From positions 124,001 through 188,000 of the forward strand of contig NZ_JAGQDF010000002.1 of the NCBI RefSeq assembly GCF_018069875.1: a DNA stretch of 64,000 bases. The letters run 5' to 3'. The stretch comes from Ideonella alba. Its GTDB lineage: Bacteria > Pseudomonadota > Gammaproteobacteria > Burkholderiales > Burkholderiaceae_C. Shown in pieces: positions 31,035-41,739 of the stretch. The notes under the pieces are model-generated. The model saw only the letters and a list, made by a program, of their open reading frames with translations. It searched no databases and was not told the DNA's origin. Position 1 is the stretch's first letter; each line of letters opens with the position of its first letter. The position numbers and the translations under genes are program-made.

Positions 31035-32183
31035 ATGGCAAAGCGCGATTACTACGAGATCCTGGGCGTGGCGAAGAACGCCAGCGAGGACGACATCAAG
31101 AAGGCCTACCGCAAGTTGGCCATGAAGTACCACCCTGACCGCAACCAGGGGGACGACGCCAAGGCCGCCGAGGAGAAGTTCAAGGAGGCCAAGGAGGCCT
31201 ACGAGATGCTCTCCGACGCCCAGAAGCGCGCGGCCTACGACCAGTACGGCCATGCGGGCGTTGATCCGAACGCCGGCATGGGTCGGGGTGGTCCCGGGGC
31301 GGAGGGCTTCGGTGGCTTTGCCGAGGCCTTTGGCGACATCTTCGGCGACATCTTCGGCGGCGGCCAGGGCGGCGGTCGGCGTGGCGGGGGCCAGCAGGTC
31401 TACCGCGGCGCCGACCTCAGCTACGCGATGGAGATCACGCTGGAAGAGGCCGCCAACGGCAAGGACAGCCAGATCCGCATCCCGTCCTGGGACAACTGCG
31501 ACACCTGCGGCGGCACCGGCGCCAAGCCCGGCACCAAGGCCAAGACCTGCACCACCTGCAATGGCTCGGGCACGGTGCACATGCGCCAGGGCTTCTTCAG
31601 CATCCAGCAGAGCTGCCCGCACTGCCACGGCACCGGCAAGATCATCCCCGAGCCCTGCACCGCCTGCAATGGCGCCGGCAAGATCAAGCGCCAGAAGACG
31701 CTGGAGGTCAAGATCCCGGCCGGCATCAACGAGGGCATGCGCATCCGCTCCGCCGGCAACGGCGAGCCGGGCCAGAATGGCGGCCCGCCGGGCGATCTCT
31801 ACATCGAGATCCGCATCAAGCCGCACGAGATCTTCGAGCGTGACGGTGACGACCTGCACTGCACCGTGCCCATTGGCCTGACCACGGCGGCCCTGGGCGG
31901 CACGGTGGAGGTGCCCACGCTGTCGGGCAAGGTCGAGATCGAACTGCCCGAGGGCACCCAGCACGGCAAGACCTTCCGCCTGCGCGGCAAGGGCATCAAG
32001 GGCATCCGCTCGGCCTACCCGGGCGACCTGTTCACGCACGTGTCCATCGAGACGCCGGTCAAGCTCACCGAACACCAGCGCAAGCTGCTGAAGGAACTCG
32101 ACGAGTCCTTCAAGAAGGGCGGCGACAAGCATTCGCCCAACACCAAGAGCTGGACCGACCGGGTCAAGGACCTGTTCAAGTAA
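31035..32183 (+). CDS. dnaJ: Chaperone DnaJ (Hsp40)
   Basis: Delivers substrates to DnaK and stimulates its ATPase. At 382 aa: J-domain at 1-70 with the HPD motif (KYHPDRNQ), a Gly/Phe-rich region (about 75-120), and a zinc-binding domain with four CxxCxGxG-type repeats ([32 protein letters not shown]). The C-terminal substrate domains follow. The ATG at 31035 starts the canonical [12 protein letters not shown]. It is 127 bases after dnaK and followed by a terminator. Confidence 0.98.
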   Translation: MAKRDYYEILGVAKNASEDDIKKAYRKLAMKYHPDRNQGDDAKAAEEKFKEAKEAYEMLSDAQKRAAYDQYGHAGVDPNAGMGRGGPGAEGFGGFAEAFGDIFGDIFGGGQGGGRRGGGQQVYRGADLSYAMEITLEEAANGKDSQIRIPSWDNCDTCGGTGAKPGTKAKTCTTCNGSGTVHMRQGFFSIQQSCPHCHGTGKIIPEPCTACNGAGKIKRQKTLEVKIPAGINEGMRIRSAGNGEPGQNGGPPGDLYIEIRIKPHEIFERDGDDLHCTVPIGLTTAALGGTVEVPTLSGKVEIELPEGTQHGKTFRLRGKGIKGIRSAYPGDLFTHVSIETPVKLTEHQRKLLKELDESFKKGGDKHSPNTKSWTDRVKDLFK

Positions 32184-32204
32184 GGCCCCGCCCTCCCGCC
32201 TCCA

Positions 32205-32237
32205 GGCCCGCCGGCGCCCTGCCCGCGGGCCTTCTTT
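32205..32237 (+). terminator. Terminator of the dnaKJ operon
   Basis: Stem GGCCCGC/GCGGGCC (32205-32211 with 32225-32231), 13-base loop, then TTCTTT. Confidence 0.65.
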
Positions 32238-32251
32238 CATCCAGGTGGGAC

Positions 32252-32278
32252 TCAAGTTCCTTGTCTGGCGGCCGAAAC
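32252..32278 (+). promoter_or_regulatory. Sigma28 (FliA)-like promoter of the REC-TPR gene
   Basis: TCAAGTTC (32252-32259) and GCCGAAAC (32271-32278) with exactly 11 bases between. Each half matches the flagellar consensus TAAAGTTT-N11-GCCGATAA at 6 of 8 positions. The start codon is about 95 bases downstream. If real, the gene pair is co-regulated with late flagellar and chemotaxis genes. Confidence 0.5.
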
Positions 32279-32372
32279 AGCCGAACAGGACCCAGCACCG
32301 GCTGCATCGGCCGGCGCTGGCAGCGCCGCCGCGTGGGTACGCCTGCGGAGACGGCTCCGGCGGAGACCTTGC

Positions 32373-34019
32373 ATGGCCACATCCCTGACCCCCTACAGCC
32401 AGCTTCACGCGCTGATCATCGACGACATGGCGGTGCAGCAGACCACGCTGCGCGGCCAGCTGGCGTCGCTGGGCATCGGCAAGGTCGACGTGGCTGGCAA
32501 CGCGGAGGACGCGCTGCGGCAGGTGCGTGCCAAGCACTTCCACCTGATCCTGTGCGACTACAACCTGAACAGCCGCACCGATGGCCAGCAGCTCTTCGAG
32601 CACCTGCGCGAGCAGGACCTGTTGCCGCCGGACTGCCTGTTCTTCATGATCACCGCCGAGGGCGGCTATGCCTCGGTGGCCTCGGCCACCGAGCACAAGC
32701 CCGACGCCTACCTGCTCAAGCCGATCACCGCCGCCGACATCGGTGACCGCCTGCGCGCGCTGCTCGACCGCCGCCACGCCCTGCTGCCGATCAGCCAGTG
32801 CCTGCGCAAGCAAGATCTGGGAGGCGCGGTGCAGGCCTGCGACGAGGTGCTGGCCCAGAAGAACCGCTGGTTCGTGCAGGCCCTGCAGCTCAAGGGCCAG
32901 ACCCTGCTGCAGATGGGCCGACCCGAGGACGCCAAGACCGTCTACCGCCAGGCCCTGGACCTGCGCGCCGACCTGGTCTGGGCCCAGTTGGGGCTGGCGC
33001 GCGCCCACAAGGCCGCCGGCCAGTTCGAGCAGGCCCGCATGATTGCCCAGGACATCGTCGGCAGCCACCATGGCGAGAAGCACATGGCCGCCTACGACGT
33101 GCTGGCCGAATCGCTCGAAGCGCTGGGCGATGCCCAGGGCGCGATGTGGGTGCTGAAGGATGCCGCCCGGGTGGTGCCCTCCAGCAAGCGGCACCGCCTG
33201 CTGGGCGAGAGCGCCTACCGCAATGGCGACCTGGACACCGCCAAGGCCAGCCTCGGCCAGGTGGCCAAGGCCACCCGCAATTCGGTGGTGGCGCAGTCCT
33301 CGGACGTGCTGATGCTGGCCCAGACCCTGGTCGACCGCGGCGAGGTGGCCGAGGCGCTGGGCGTGCTGGCCGACACGCCCGGCGCGGCCACGCACTGTGC
33401 CGTCTTCGGCCCGGCCTCGCAGGCCATCCGCGCCCAGGCGCTGGCGCGCAAGGGCGACGCCAGCGGCGCGGCCGCCGCGCTGCAGCTGGCTCGCCAGTCC
33501 TTGCGCAAGCCCAAGGCCGACCTGGCCACGGTGGCGCTGGCACGGGCCGAGCTGGTCACGGGCGACGAGCAGGCCGGCCTGGCGCTGCTGCAGCAGGCTG
33601 TCAGCGCCGACCACGAGAACCCGCGCGTCAAGCAGCTGATCGGCAAGGCCCTGGCCGACACCGGTCACGAGGACAAGCTGGCCCAGGTGATCGAGGCAGC
33701 GGCCGCCGGGCTGGACGGCCGCGTCAAGGCCGCCAAGGCCCTGTTCCGCGATAGCCGCCTCACCGAGGCGCTGGCCGAGATCGAGGCCGCCGTCCACGAC
33801 TACCCCGAGAACACCGCGGTGCTGCTGCAGGCCGCGCAGATGAACTGCCTGTCGCTGCGCCTGCAGAAGCTGCTCGACCCGGTGGTGCTGGAGCGTGTGC
33901 AGCAGTACCTGGCCCGGCTCGACAAGCTGCTGCCGGGCAACGACCGGGTGACCCAGATGCAGCGCTACTTCCGCGAGACGCTGGAGCAGCTGATGGCGCC
34001 GCAGAAGCTGGCCGCCTGA
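32373..34019 (+). CDS. Receiver domain-TPR protein (response regulator with tetratricopeptide repeats)
   Basis: Residues 8-130 are a complete CheY-like receiver: D17/D18 (IIDDMAVQQ), phosphoacceptor D62 (LILCDYNL), T94 (MITAE) and K116 (LLKPIT). From about residue 140 to the end it is helical with TPR-like repeats (for example AVQACDEVLAQKNRWFVQAL, AKTVYRQALDLRADLVWAQ, LTEALAEIEAAVHDYPENTA), suited to protein-protein contacts. There is no DNA-binding or enzymatic output domain, so the output is probably a binding interaction. A ribosome site GGAG precedes the ATG. The ATPase gene begins 5 bases after its stop, so the two form one unit. The pathway is not known; the sigma28-like promoter suggests motility. 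Confidence 0.85.
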   Translation: MATSLTPYSQLHALIIDDMAVQQTTLRGQLASLGIGKVDVAGNAEDALRQVRAKHFHLILCDYNLNSRTDGQQLFEHLREQDLLPPDCLFFMITAEGGYASVASATEHKPDAYLLKPITAADIGDRLRALLDRRHALLPISQCLRKQDLGGAVQACDEVLAQKNRWFVQALQLKGQTLLQMGRPEDAKTVYRQALDLRADLVWAQLGLARAHKAAGQFEQARMIAQDIVGSHHGEKHMAAYDVLAESLEALGDAQGAMWVLKDAARVVPSSKRHRLLGESAYRNGDLDTAKASLGQVAKATRNSVVAQSSDVLMLAQTLVDRGEVAEALGVLADTPGAATHCAVFGPASQAIRAQALARKGDASGAAAALQLARQSLRKPKADLATVALARAELVTGDEQAGLALLQQAVSADHENPRVKQLIGKALADTGHEDKLAQVIEAAAAGLDGRVKAAKALFRDSRLTEALAEIEAAVHDYPENTAVLLQAAQMNCLSLRLQKLLDPVVLERVQQYLARLDKLLPGNDRVTQMQRYFRETLEQLMAPQKLAA

Positions 34020-34024
34020 CCGTG

Positions 34025-34657
34025 ATGAGCGCGCAGACCGCGCCCGCCCCCCCCGCGCGCCTGGCGGCGCTGGTGGTGCACGACCTGAAGAACGAACTGG
34101 GCGCGCTCGAGGCTCGCCTGCAAGCCCTGGCCGAGCGCCTGGACGACCCTGGCGCTGCCCAGGCCCGCGACGACTGCCGCGCGCTGCGCGAGCGCTTCGT
34201 GCAGTACCTGCTGGTCTATGGCCACGACCAGGGACTGCGGGCCCACCCCAGCGACGAGGACCCGGCCGAGCTGCTGGATCATCTGGCGCGTTCCACCGCC
34301 CGCCGGCACCCGGGCCTGCAGACCGAGGTGCTTCTGCCCCACGCCGCCCCACCCTTTGCGTTCTACGACGTGCGGCTGGTGCGTCTGGCGCTGGAGGCCG
34401 CGCTGCACAACGCGGTGCGCTTTGCCCGGGGCTGGATCGGCCTGCAGGCGTTCCGGCGCGGCGCGACCCTGGTGTTCCGGATCGAAGACGATGGCCCCGG
34501 CCCGGGCGCCCCCGACCCGGGCGCCGCCCACGCCACCGGCCTGGGCACCGCGCTGTGCGAGGCCGTGGCCCGCGCCCATGGCGGCCCGGGCGCGCAGGTC
34601 AGCCTGGCGCCCCGGCCGGGCGGCGGTGCGCGCTTCGAGCTCTGCCTGCCGGCCTGA
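34025..34657 (+). CDS. Minimal histidine-kinase-like ATPase without a sensor domain
   Basis: A small (210 aa) soluble protein with an H box near the start (LVVHDLKNELGALEARL, His about residue 19) and a HATPase domain: N box (LEAALHNAVRFARG), G1 (IEDDGPGPG) and G2 (ATGLGTALCEAVARAHGG). It ends in GGGARFELCLPA, a normal kinase end. There is no input domain or membrane helix. It follows the REC-TPR gene by 5 bases, so the two are a probable cognate pair. It could be a kinase or a phosphatase of that receiver. A GTG three bases upstream (34022) is an alternative start. Confidence 0.8.
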   Translation: MSAQTAPAPPARLAALVVHDLKNELGALEARLQALAERLDDPGAAQARDDCRALRERFVQYLLVYGHDQGLRAHPSDEDPAELLDHLARSTARRHPGLQTEVLLPHAAPPFAFYDVRLVRLALEAALHNAVRFARGWIGLQAFRRGATLVFRIEDDGPGPGAPDPGAAHATGLGTALCEAVARAHGGPGAQVSLAPRPGGGARFELCLPA

Positions 34658-34672
34658 GCGCCTGGCCGCCGG

Positions 34673-35836
34673 TCAGAACAGCGAGGACTGCACCATCTCG
34701 CCGGGCCGCGCCGGGGGCACCGGGCGGCGGAACTGGCTGCGGTCCAGCGCGACCCGTTCGCGGTTCAGGCCCAGGCGGGCGCAGGCCTTGTGGAAGCGCT
34801 GGCGACGCAACTCGGCCCACAGGCCTTCGCCCTGCATGCGAGTGCCGAAGCGGGCGTCGTTGTCCTTGCCGCCTCGCTGATCGCGCACCCGGGCCATGAC
34901 GCGCGCCGCGCGCTCGGGAAAATGCTGCTGCAGCCAGTGCTGGAACAGGGGCGACACCTCCCAGGGCAGGCGCAGCGGGATGGAGAAGGCCCGCGTGGCG
35001 CCGGCCTCGGCCGCGGCCGCCAGGATGGATTCCAGTTCGGGCTCGTTGAGGAAAGGGATCACCGGCGACACGCTGACGCCCACCGGCACACCGGCCTCGG
35101 CCAGCTGCCGGATCACCTGCAGGCGACGTTGGGGCGAGGCGGCACGCGGCTCCATCACGCGTGAGAGCGCCGGGTCCAGGCTGGTCACCGACACATAGAC
35201 CGCCGCCAGGCCCTGGCGGCCCATCGGCCCGATCAGGTCCAGGTCACGCAGCACGCCGGCGGACTTGGTGATCAGCGCGAACGGGTGGTGGCAGTCCGAG
35301 AGGACCTCGATCACCGAGCGGGTGATGCGCAGCTCACGCTCGGCGGGCTGGTAGGCGTCGGTGGCGGCGCCGATGCACAGGTCCAGCGGCGTGTAGCTGC
35401 GGCTGGCCAGGGTGTCGCGCAGGCGTTCGGCAGCGTTGCTCTTGGCGATGATGCGGGTTTCAAAGTCCAGCCCCGGCGACAGGTTCAGGTAGCTGTGGGT
35501 GGGCCGGGCGTAGCAGTAGATGCAGCCGTGCTCGCAGCCGCGGTAGGGGTTGATCGAGACGTCAAAGCCGATGTCGGGCGAGTTGTTGCCGGTGAGGATG
35601 GAGCGCACCGTCTGCAGCGTGACCTGGGTGACCGCGGCGGGCGGCGCCTGTGCCAGATCGTCCAGCGTGCCCCAGCCGTCGTCGACGAGCTCGCGCTGCT
35701 CGCTGCTGAAGCGGTGCGGCAGCGCCCACTCGGTGCCGCGCCCCTTGATGGGTGCTTGGCGGGGCGAGCGCAGCCACTGGATGGGCTGGGCGGCGAGGTG
35801 CGCGGTGGGGGCGCAGGCAGGTACGGCGGACGACAT
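34673..35836 (-). CDS. Radical SAM protein, PA0069 / SplB-related family, with LexA-type operator
   Basis: Residues around 105-115 read NPYRGCEHGCIYCYARP, the CxxxCxxC iron-sulfur cluster motif of radical SAM enzymes. DFETRIIAKSNAAERLRD and the LCIGAATDAYQPAERELRIT block are typical of the family related to spore photoproduct lyase and annotated as PA0069 family. At 387 aa its function is not established, but a DNA-lesion or repair role is often suggested. The ATG at 35836 is the only start before the conserved core. A CTG-N10-CAG box ends two bases upstream of it, which suggests SOS induction and a very short or absent leader. Convergent with the ATPase gene; 59 bases after dnaB. Confidence 0.88.
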   Translation of the reverse strand: MSSAVPACAPTAHLAAQPIQWLRSPRQAPIKGRGTEWALPHRFSSEQRELVDDGWGTLDDLAQAPPAAVTQVTLQTVRSILTGNNSPDIGFDVSINPYRGCEHGCIYCYARPTHSYLNLSPGLDFETRIIAKSNAAERLRDTLASRSYTPLDLCIGAATDAYQPAERELRITRSVIEVLSDCHHPFALITKSAGVLRDLDLIGPMGRQGLAAVYVSVTSLDPALSRVMEPRAASPQRRLQVIRQLAEAGVPVGVSVSPVIPFLNEPELESILAAAAEAGATRAFSIPLRLPWEVSPLFQHWLQQHFPERAARVMARVRDQRGGKDNDARFGTRMQGEGLWAELRRQRFHKACARLGLNRERVALDRSQFRRPVPPARPGEMVQSSLF

Positions 35837-35837
35837 A

Positions 35838-35853
35838 CTGTAAATCTATACAG
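35838..35853. promoter_or_regulatory. LexA (SOS) box
   Basis: CTGTAAATCTATACAG is CTG-N10-CAG with an AT-rich core. It differs from the CTGTATATATATACAG consensus at only two positions and is extended to a longer palindrome by flanking ATA/TAT. It stands out in GC-rich surroundings. Its left edge is at position 35838, with the radical SAM start codon at 35836-35834, so bound LexA would cover the start region and a TATAGA -10-like sequence on the minus strand. Confidence 0.75.
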
Positions 35854-35895
35854 TATTGTCGACGGGCGCAAGCCCGGGGTGTTCAGTACTGGACG

Positions 35896-37314
35896 TCAGT
35901 ACTCGCCGAACTCGGTGCCCGGTGCCAGGTTGTCGAACTTGGTCAGCGGCTTCAGGAAGGCCAGGTGCAGCGAGCCCACCGGGCCGTTACGCTGCTTGCC
36001 GATGATGATCTCGGCCGTGCCCGGCACCTTGGACTCTTCCTTGGTGTAGTAGTCGTCGCGGTAGATGAACATGATCACGTCCGCGTCCTGCTCGATGGCG
36101 CCCGATTCACGCAGGTCGGACATCATCGGCCGCTTGTCGGTGCGGGTCTCGACCGAGCGGTTGAGCTGCGACAGCGCGATCACCGGGCAGTGCAGTTCCT
36201 TGGCCAGGGCCTTCAGGCTGCGCGAGATCTCGGACAGCTCGGTGGCGCGGTTCTCGCCGCTGCTGGAATTGGTGCCCACCATCAGCTGCAGGTAGTCGAT
36301 GACGATCAGGCCCAGCTTGCCGCACTGGCGCGCCTGGCGCCGCGCCCGGGCGCGCAGCTCGGCCGGGTTCAGGCCCGGGGTCTCGTCGATGAAGATCGAG
36401 GCCTTGGCCAGCTTGTCGACCGCCTCGGTCAGGCGGCCCCAGTCGTCGTCGCGCAGCCGGCCGGTGCGCAGGCCCGACTGGTCGATGCGGCCCAGCGAGC
36501 CCACCATCCGCAGCGCCAGCTGCGAGGCGCCCATTTCCATCGAGAAGACCACCACCGGCAGGCCTTCCTGCACCGCCACGTTCTCGGCGATGTTCAGCGC
36601 GAACGCCGTCTTGCCCATCGACGGCCGTGCGGCCAGGATGATCAGGTCGCCGCCCTGCAGGCCGGCAGTCATCTTGTCGAGCTCGTAGAAGCCGGTGCGC
36701 ACGCCGGTGACATCCTCGGCGCCGTTCTCGGCCAGCTCGGTGACGCGGTCGATCAGCTGCATCACCAGCTGGTCCATGCTCTGGAAGCCGGCCTTGCTGC
36801 GCTGGCCCTCCTCGCCGATCTTGAAGATCTTGCCCTCGGCCTCGTCCAGGATCTGCGAGACCTGCCGCCCCTGCGGGTTGAAGGCCTGGGTGGCGATCTC
36901 GTCGCTGGCGGCGATCAGCTTGCGCAGGATCGCGCGCTCGCGCACGATCTCGGCGTAGCGGCGCATGTTGGCCGCGCTGGGCACGCTCTGCGCCAGCGCG
37001 TTCAGGTACTTCAGGCCGCCCACGTCCTCGGCCTTGCCCAGGTTCTGCAGCTGTTCGAACACGGTGATCACGTCCGCCGGCTTGGACTGGCTGATCAGCG
37101 CACCAATGGCGCCGAAGATCAGCTTGTGCTCGTGGCGGTAGAAGTCGTCGTCCTGCAGCACGTCGCCGGCGCGGTCCCAGGCGCCGTTGTCCAGCAGCAG
37201 GCCGCCCAGCACGCTCTGCTCGGCCTCGATCGAGTGCGGCGGCACCCGCAGGCGGGCCACCTCCTCGTCGCGCGGCGGGGTGCGGGGGTCGTGGGCGTCG
37301 AAGATCGTGGACAT
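35896..37314 (-). CDS. dnaB: Replicative DNA helicase DnaB
   Basis: Hexameric 5'-3' helicase at the replication fork. At 472 aa: N-terminal DnaG-interacting domain (RVPPHSIEAEQSVLGGLLLD), linker helix, RecA-like domain with Walker A ARPSMGKTAFALN, Walker B LIVIDYLQLM and the arginine-finger region (ESGAIEQDADVIMFIYR). The C-terminus IIIGKQRNGPVGSLHLAFL is complete. I chose the ATG at 37314 (MSTIFDAHDP); another ATG at 37326 would add four residues, and neither has a strong ribosome site. It lies downstream of rpsF-priB-rpsR-rplI but is separated by tandem terminators. Confidence 0.97.
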   Translation of the reverse strand: MSTIFDAHDPRTPPRDEEVARLRVPPHSIEAEQSVLGGLLLDNGAWDRAGDVLQDDDFYRHEHKLIFGAIGALISQSKPADVITVFEQLQNLGKAEDVGGLKYLNALAQSVPSAANMRRYAEIVRERAILRKLIAASDEIATQAFNPQGRQVSQILDEAEGKIFKIGEEGQRSKAGFQSMDQLVMQLIDRVTELAENGAEDVTGVRTGFYELDKMTAGLQGGDLIILAARPSMGKTAFALNIAENVAVQEGLPVVVFSMEMGASQLALRMVGSLGRIDQSGLRTGRLRDDDWGRLTEAVDKLAKASIFIDETPGLNPAELRARARRQARQCGKLGLIVIDYLQLMVGTNSSSGENRATELSEISRSLKALAKELHCPVIALSQLNRSVETRTDKRPMMSDLRESGAIEQDADVIMFIYRDDYYTKEESKVPGTAEIIIGKQRNGPVGSLHLAFLKPLTKFDNLAPGTEFGEY

Positions 37315-37405
37315 CGCAGGGATCATACGGGCGCCAGACCCCGGCGCCTGTGGACAAGGCTGGGGACAGCGCGTGGGTGCGCGGTGGACAGTGCCGAGCG
37401 GAAAC

Positions 37406-37433
37406 TAAAAAGGGCCGGAACAGGTCCGACCCA
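37406..37433 (-). terminator. Second (distal) copy of a duplicated terminator after rplI
   Basis: On the minus strand GGGTCGGA...TCCGGCCC then TTTTTA forms an imperfect stem. It repeats the proximal terminator (37436-37466): AAAAGGGCCGGAACAGGTCC here against AAAAGGGCCGGAACAAGTCC there. It appears to be a tandem duplication with a diverged 3' arm. Confidence 0.6.
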
Positions 37434-37435
37434 GA

Positions 37436-37466
37436 GGAAAAAGGGCCGGAACAAGTCCGGCCCTTT
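37436..37466 (-). terminator. Rho-independent terminator of the rpsF-priB-rpsR-rplI operon
   Basis: On the minus strand AAAGGGCCGGA, loop of about 4, TCCGGCCCTTTTT: a strong stem with a U-run about 35 bases beyond the rplI stop. It is the better-formed proximal copy of the pair. Confidence 0.85.
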
Positions 37467-37499
37467 GGCTGCAGGCGGGCGCAGGGCCCGCCGCGAAGA

Positions 37500-37952
37500 T
37501 CAGTCGGTCTCGCCGACGACCTTGACGGTGATCTCGACCACCACGTCGGTGTGCGGAGCCACCTGCACCGGGAACTCGCCCACGGCCTTCAGCGGGCCAT
37601 TGGGCATGCGCACCTGGGCCTTGGCGACCTGGAAGCCTTGCTTGACCAGGGCTTCGGCGATGTCGTGGTTGGTGACCGAACCGAACAGGCGGCCGTCAAC
37701 GCCGGCCTTCTGGGTGATGGCGACCACCAGGCCGCCGAGCTTCTCGCCCAGGGCTTGTGCGGCGGCCAGCTTCTCGGCGGCGACCTTCTCGAGTTCGGCG
37801 CGGCGGGCTTCGAATTCCTTGATCGCGGCCTCGGTGGCGCGGCGGGCGCGCTTGGTCGGGATCAGGTAGTTGCGGGCGTAGCCGTCCTTGACCTTGACGA
37901 TGTCGCCCAGGTTGCCCAGGTTGGCGACCTTGTCCAGCAGAATGATTTGCAT
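37500..37952 (-). CDS. rplI: 50S ribosomal protein L9
   Basis: Large-subunit protein at the base of the L1 stalk. At 150 aa it has the standard N-terminal domain ([36 protein letters not shown]), the long connecting helix and the C-terminal domain ([14 protein letters not shown]). Last gene of the rpsF operon, 12 bases after rpsR, followed by tandem terminators. Confidence 0.98.
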   Translation of the reverse strand: MQIILLDKVANLGNLGDIVKVKDGYARNYLIPTKRARRATEAAIKEFEARRAELEKVAAEKLAAAQALGEKLGGLVVAITQKAGVDGRLFGSVTNHDIAEALVKQGFQVAKAQVRMPNGPLKAVGEFPVQVAPHTDVVVEITVKVVGETD

Positions 37953-37964
37953 GGTGTGGGCTCC

Positions 37965-38249
37965 TTAGACGCGGTGCTGGTCGCTGTACGGCAGCATCGC
38001 CAGGAAGCGCGCGCGCTTGATGGCGGTGGTCAGCTGACGCTGGAAGAAGGCGCGGGTGCCGGTCAGGCGGGCCGGCGTGATCTTGCCGTTCTCGCCGATG
38101 AAGTCACGCAGCAGGTCGACGTCCTTGTAGTCGATCGACTCGACGCCGGCGACGGTGAAACGGCAGAACTTCTTGCGGCGGAACAGCAGCGATTGCTGGT
38201 TGCGCTTCGGACGGCGGTCCTTGGAAAAACGGCTCTTGGGCGGGGGCAT
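37965..38249 (-). CDS. rpsR: 30S ribosomal protein S18
   Basis: Small-subunit protein that pairs with S6 on the platform. At 94 aa it is longer than E. coli S18 (75) through a basic N-terminus ([20 protein letters not shown]). The core is canonical ([55 protein letters not shown]). Third gene of the operon, 39 bases after priB. Confidence 0.98.
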   Translation of the reverse strand: MPPPKSRFSKDRRPKRNQQSLLFRRKKFCRFTVAGVESIDYKDVDLLRDFIGENGKITPARLTGTRAFFQRQLTTAIKRARFLAMLPYSDQHRV

Positions 38250-38288
38250 GATGACCTCTTTCGAAACTGAATCTGGATCAAAGCGTTG

Positions 38289-38579
38289 TCAGGTGCCGGG
38301 CTCGACTTCGGTGATGTGGAAGATCAGGCCCTTGCCTTGGCGCGTGGCGGTGAGGAACCCGGCGACAGTCACCGGCTCTCCCAGCCCCAGCGCCGCGATG
38401 CGTCGCGTGATCGCCCCGATCGCCACCGCCTTCATCTCGAACGAGACCTGGCGGGCTTGGCCGTCTTCCGTGACCGTGGACTGGTGCGCAAGCTTCAGGT
38501 CCAGGGCCGGGAGTCCGGCGGGGGTGTAGCGCGTCGCGCCGCGTTCGACCAGTTGAGCAGTCAGAACCAGGCGGTTCAT
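38289..38579 (-). CDS. priB: Primosomal replication protein N (PriB)
   Basis: Single-stranded-DNA-binding OB-fold dimer that assists PriA-dependent replication restart. At 96 aa: MNRLVLTAQLVERGATRYTP, with LDLKLAHQSTVTEDGQARQV and the C-terminal GLIFHITEVEP, all PriB/SSB-like. Its place between rpsF and rpsR is diagnostic of the conserved operon in beta- and gammaproteobacteria. Confidence 0.95.
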   Translation of the reverse strand: MNRLVLTAQLVERGATRYTPAGLPALDLKLAHQSTVTEDGQARQVSFEMKAVAIGAITRRIAALGLGEPVTVAGFLTATRQGKGLIFHITEVEPGT

Positions 38580-38613
38580 CGGCTCAGGCCCGGTCGGGCG
38601 ACACCGGCGGTTC

Positions 38614-38976
38614 TCAGGCGGTGGTCTCCTGGGCGGCCTTGCGGGCCTCTTCCTTCTCGACCGAACGCATCATCACCGAAGCGGCCGTCTCAGCCTTCTC
38701 CAGCTTGACGGTCAGGTGACGCAGCACGGCGTCGTTGAAGCGGAAGCCCGTTTCCAGCTCGGCCAGCACGTCCTTCGAGCACTCGATGTTCAGGCACAGG
38801 TAGTGCGCCTTGGCGAGCTTCTGGATCATGTACGCCAGCTGGCGACGACCCCAGTCCTCGACACGGTGCACCTTGCCACCGCCCGCGGTGACCAGGCCCT
38901 TGTAGCGCTCCAGCATGGCCGGAACCTGTTCGCTTTGATCCGGGTGGATCAGCAGAACGATCTCATAGTGACGCAT
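38614..38976 (-). CDS. rpsF: 30S ribosomal protein S6
   Basis: Small-subunit platform protein binding S18. At 120 aa from the ATG at 38976 ([20 protein letters not shown]), chosen because AAGGAG lies 5 bases upstream; a GTG two codons earlier is less likely. The [20 protein letters not shown] block and a Glu/Ala-rich end are typical. First gene of rpsF-priB-rpsR-rplI. A clear promoter was not found in the 145 bases before it, which also hold the ppsA terminator. Confidence 0.98.
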   Translation of the reverse strand: MRHYEIVLLIHPDQSEQVPAMLERYKGLVTAGGGKVHRVEDWGRRQLAYMIQKLAKAHYLCLNIECSKDVLAELETGFRFNDAVLRHLTVKLEKAETAASVMMRSVEKEEARKAAQETTA

Positions 38977-39051
38977 GAACACTCCTTGTGGATATCCACC
39001 GGCCCGGCCGGCGGGAGAGCCGCCCTGCGCGTCAAATGCAGGTGCGGCAAG

Positions 39052-39084
39052 GGAAAGCCCGCGATTCTAGCAGGAATCGCGGGC
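39052..39084 (-). terminator. Terminator of ppsA
   Basis: On the minus strand an 11-bp perfect stem GCCCGCGATTC/GAATCGCGGGC with a 6-base loop is followed by TTTCCC. It starts 38 bases after the ppsA stop and insulates the downstream rpsF operon. Confidence 0.8.
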
Positions 39085-39121
39085 GCTGGGGACAGCGATG
39101 GCGCCTCGCGGCGCGGGGCCG

Positions 39122-41521
<2,400 letters not shown>

Positions 41522-41739
41522 GGGAAAACTCCTTGATGGTGAAAAACCGGGGGCGTCTTCCCTGCGCCGGCGCGCACCAGGGCCCACGCCGCAGCGCGTT
41601 GGGATTCGAGTTGGAGGCTGCGGGGGCTCATCAGGGCGCGGAGTCGGGGGTGGCGTGGCGGGCGTCAGACGCGAATGCTGGGATTCTAAGGAGGGACTGC
41701 CTATCATGGGGTGTGTTTCCCCGCGCTTGAGAACTTTTC
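41522..41739. promoter_or_regulatory. ppsA / ppsR divergent control region
   Basis: The 218-base gap contains TATCAT at 41702-41707 (plus strand, possible -10 for ppsR, no good -35) and ATTCTAAGGAGG at 41683-41694. The remainder is GC-rich with no recognisable operator. Both promoters must lie here. Confidence 0.3.
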
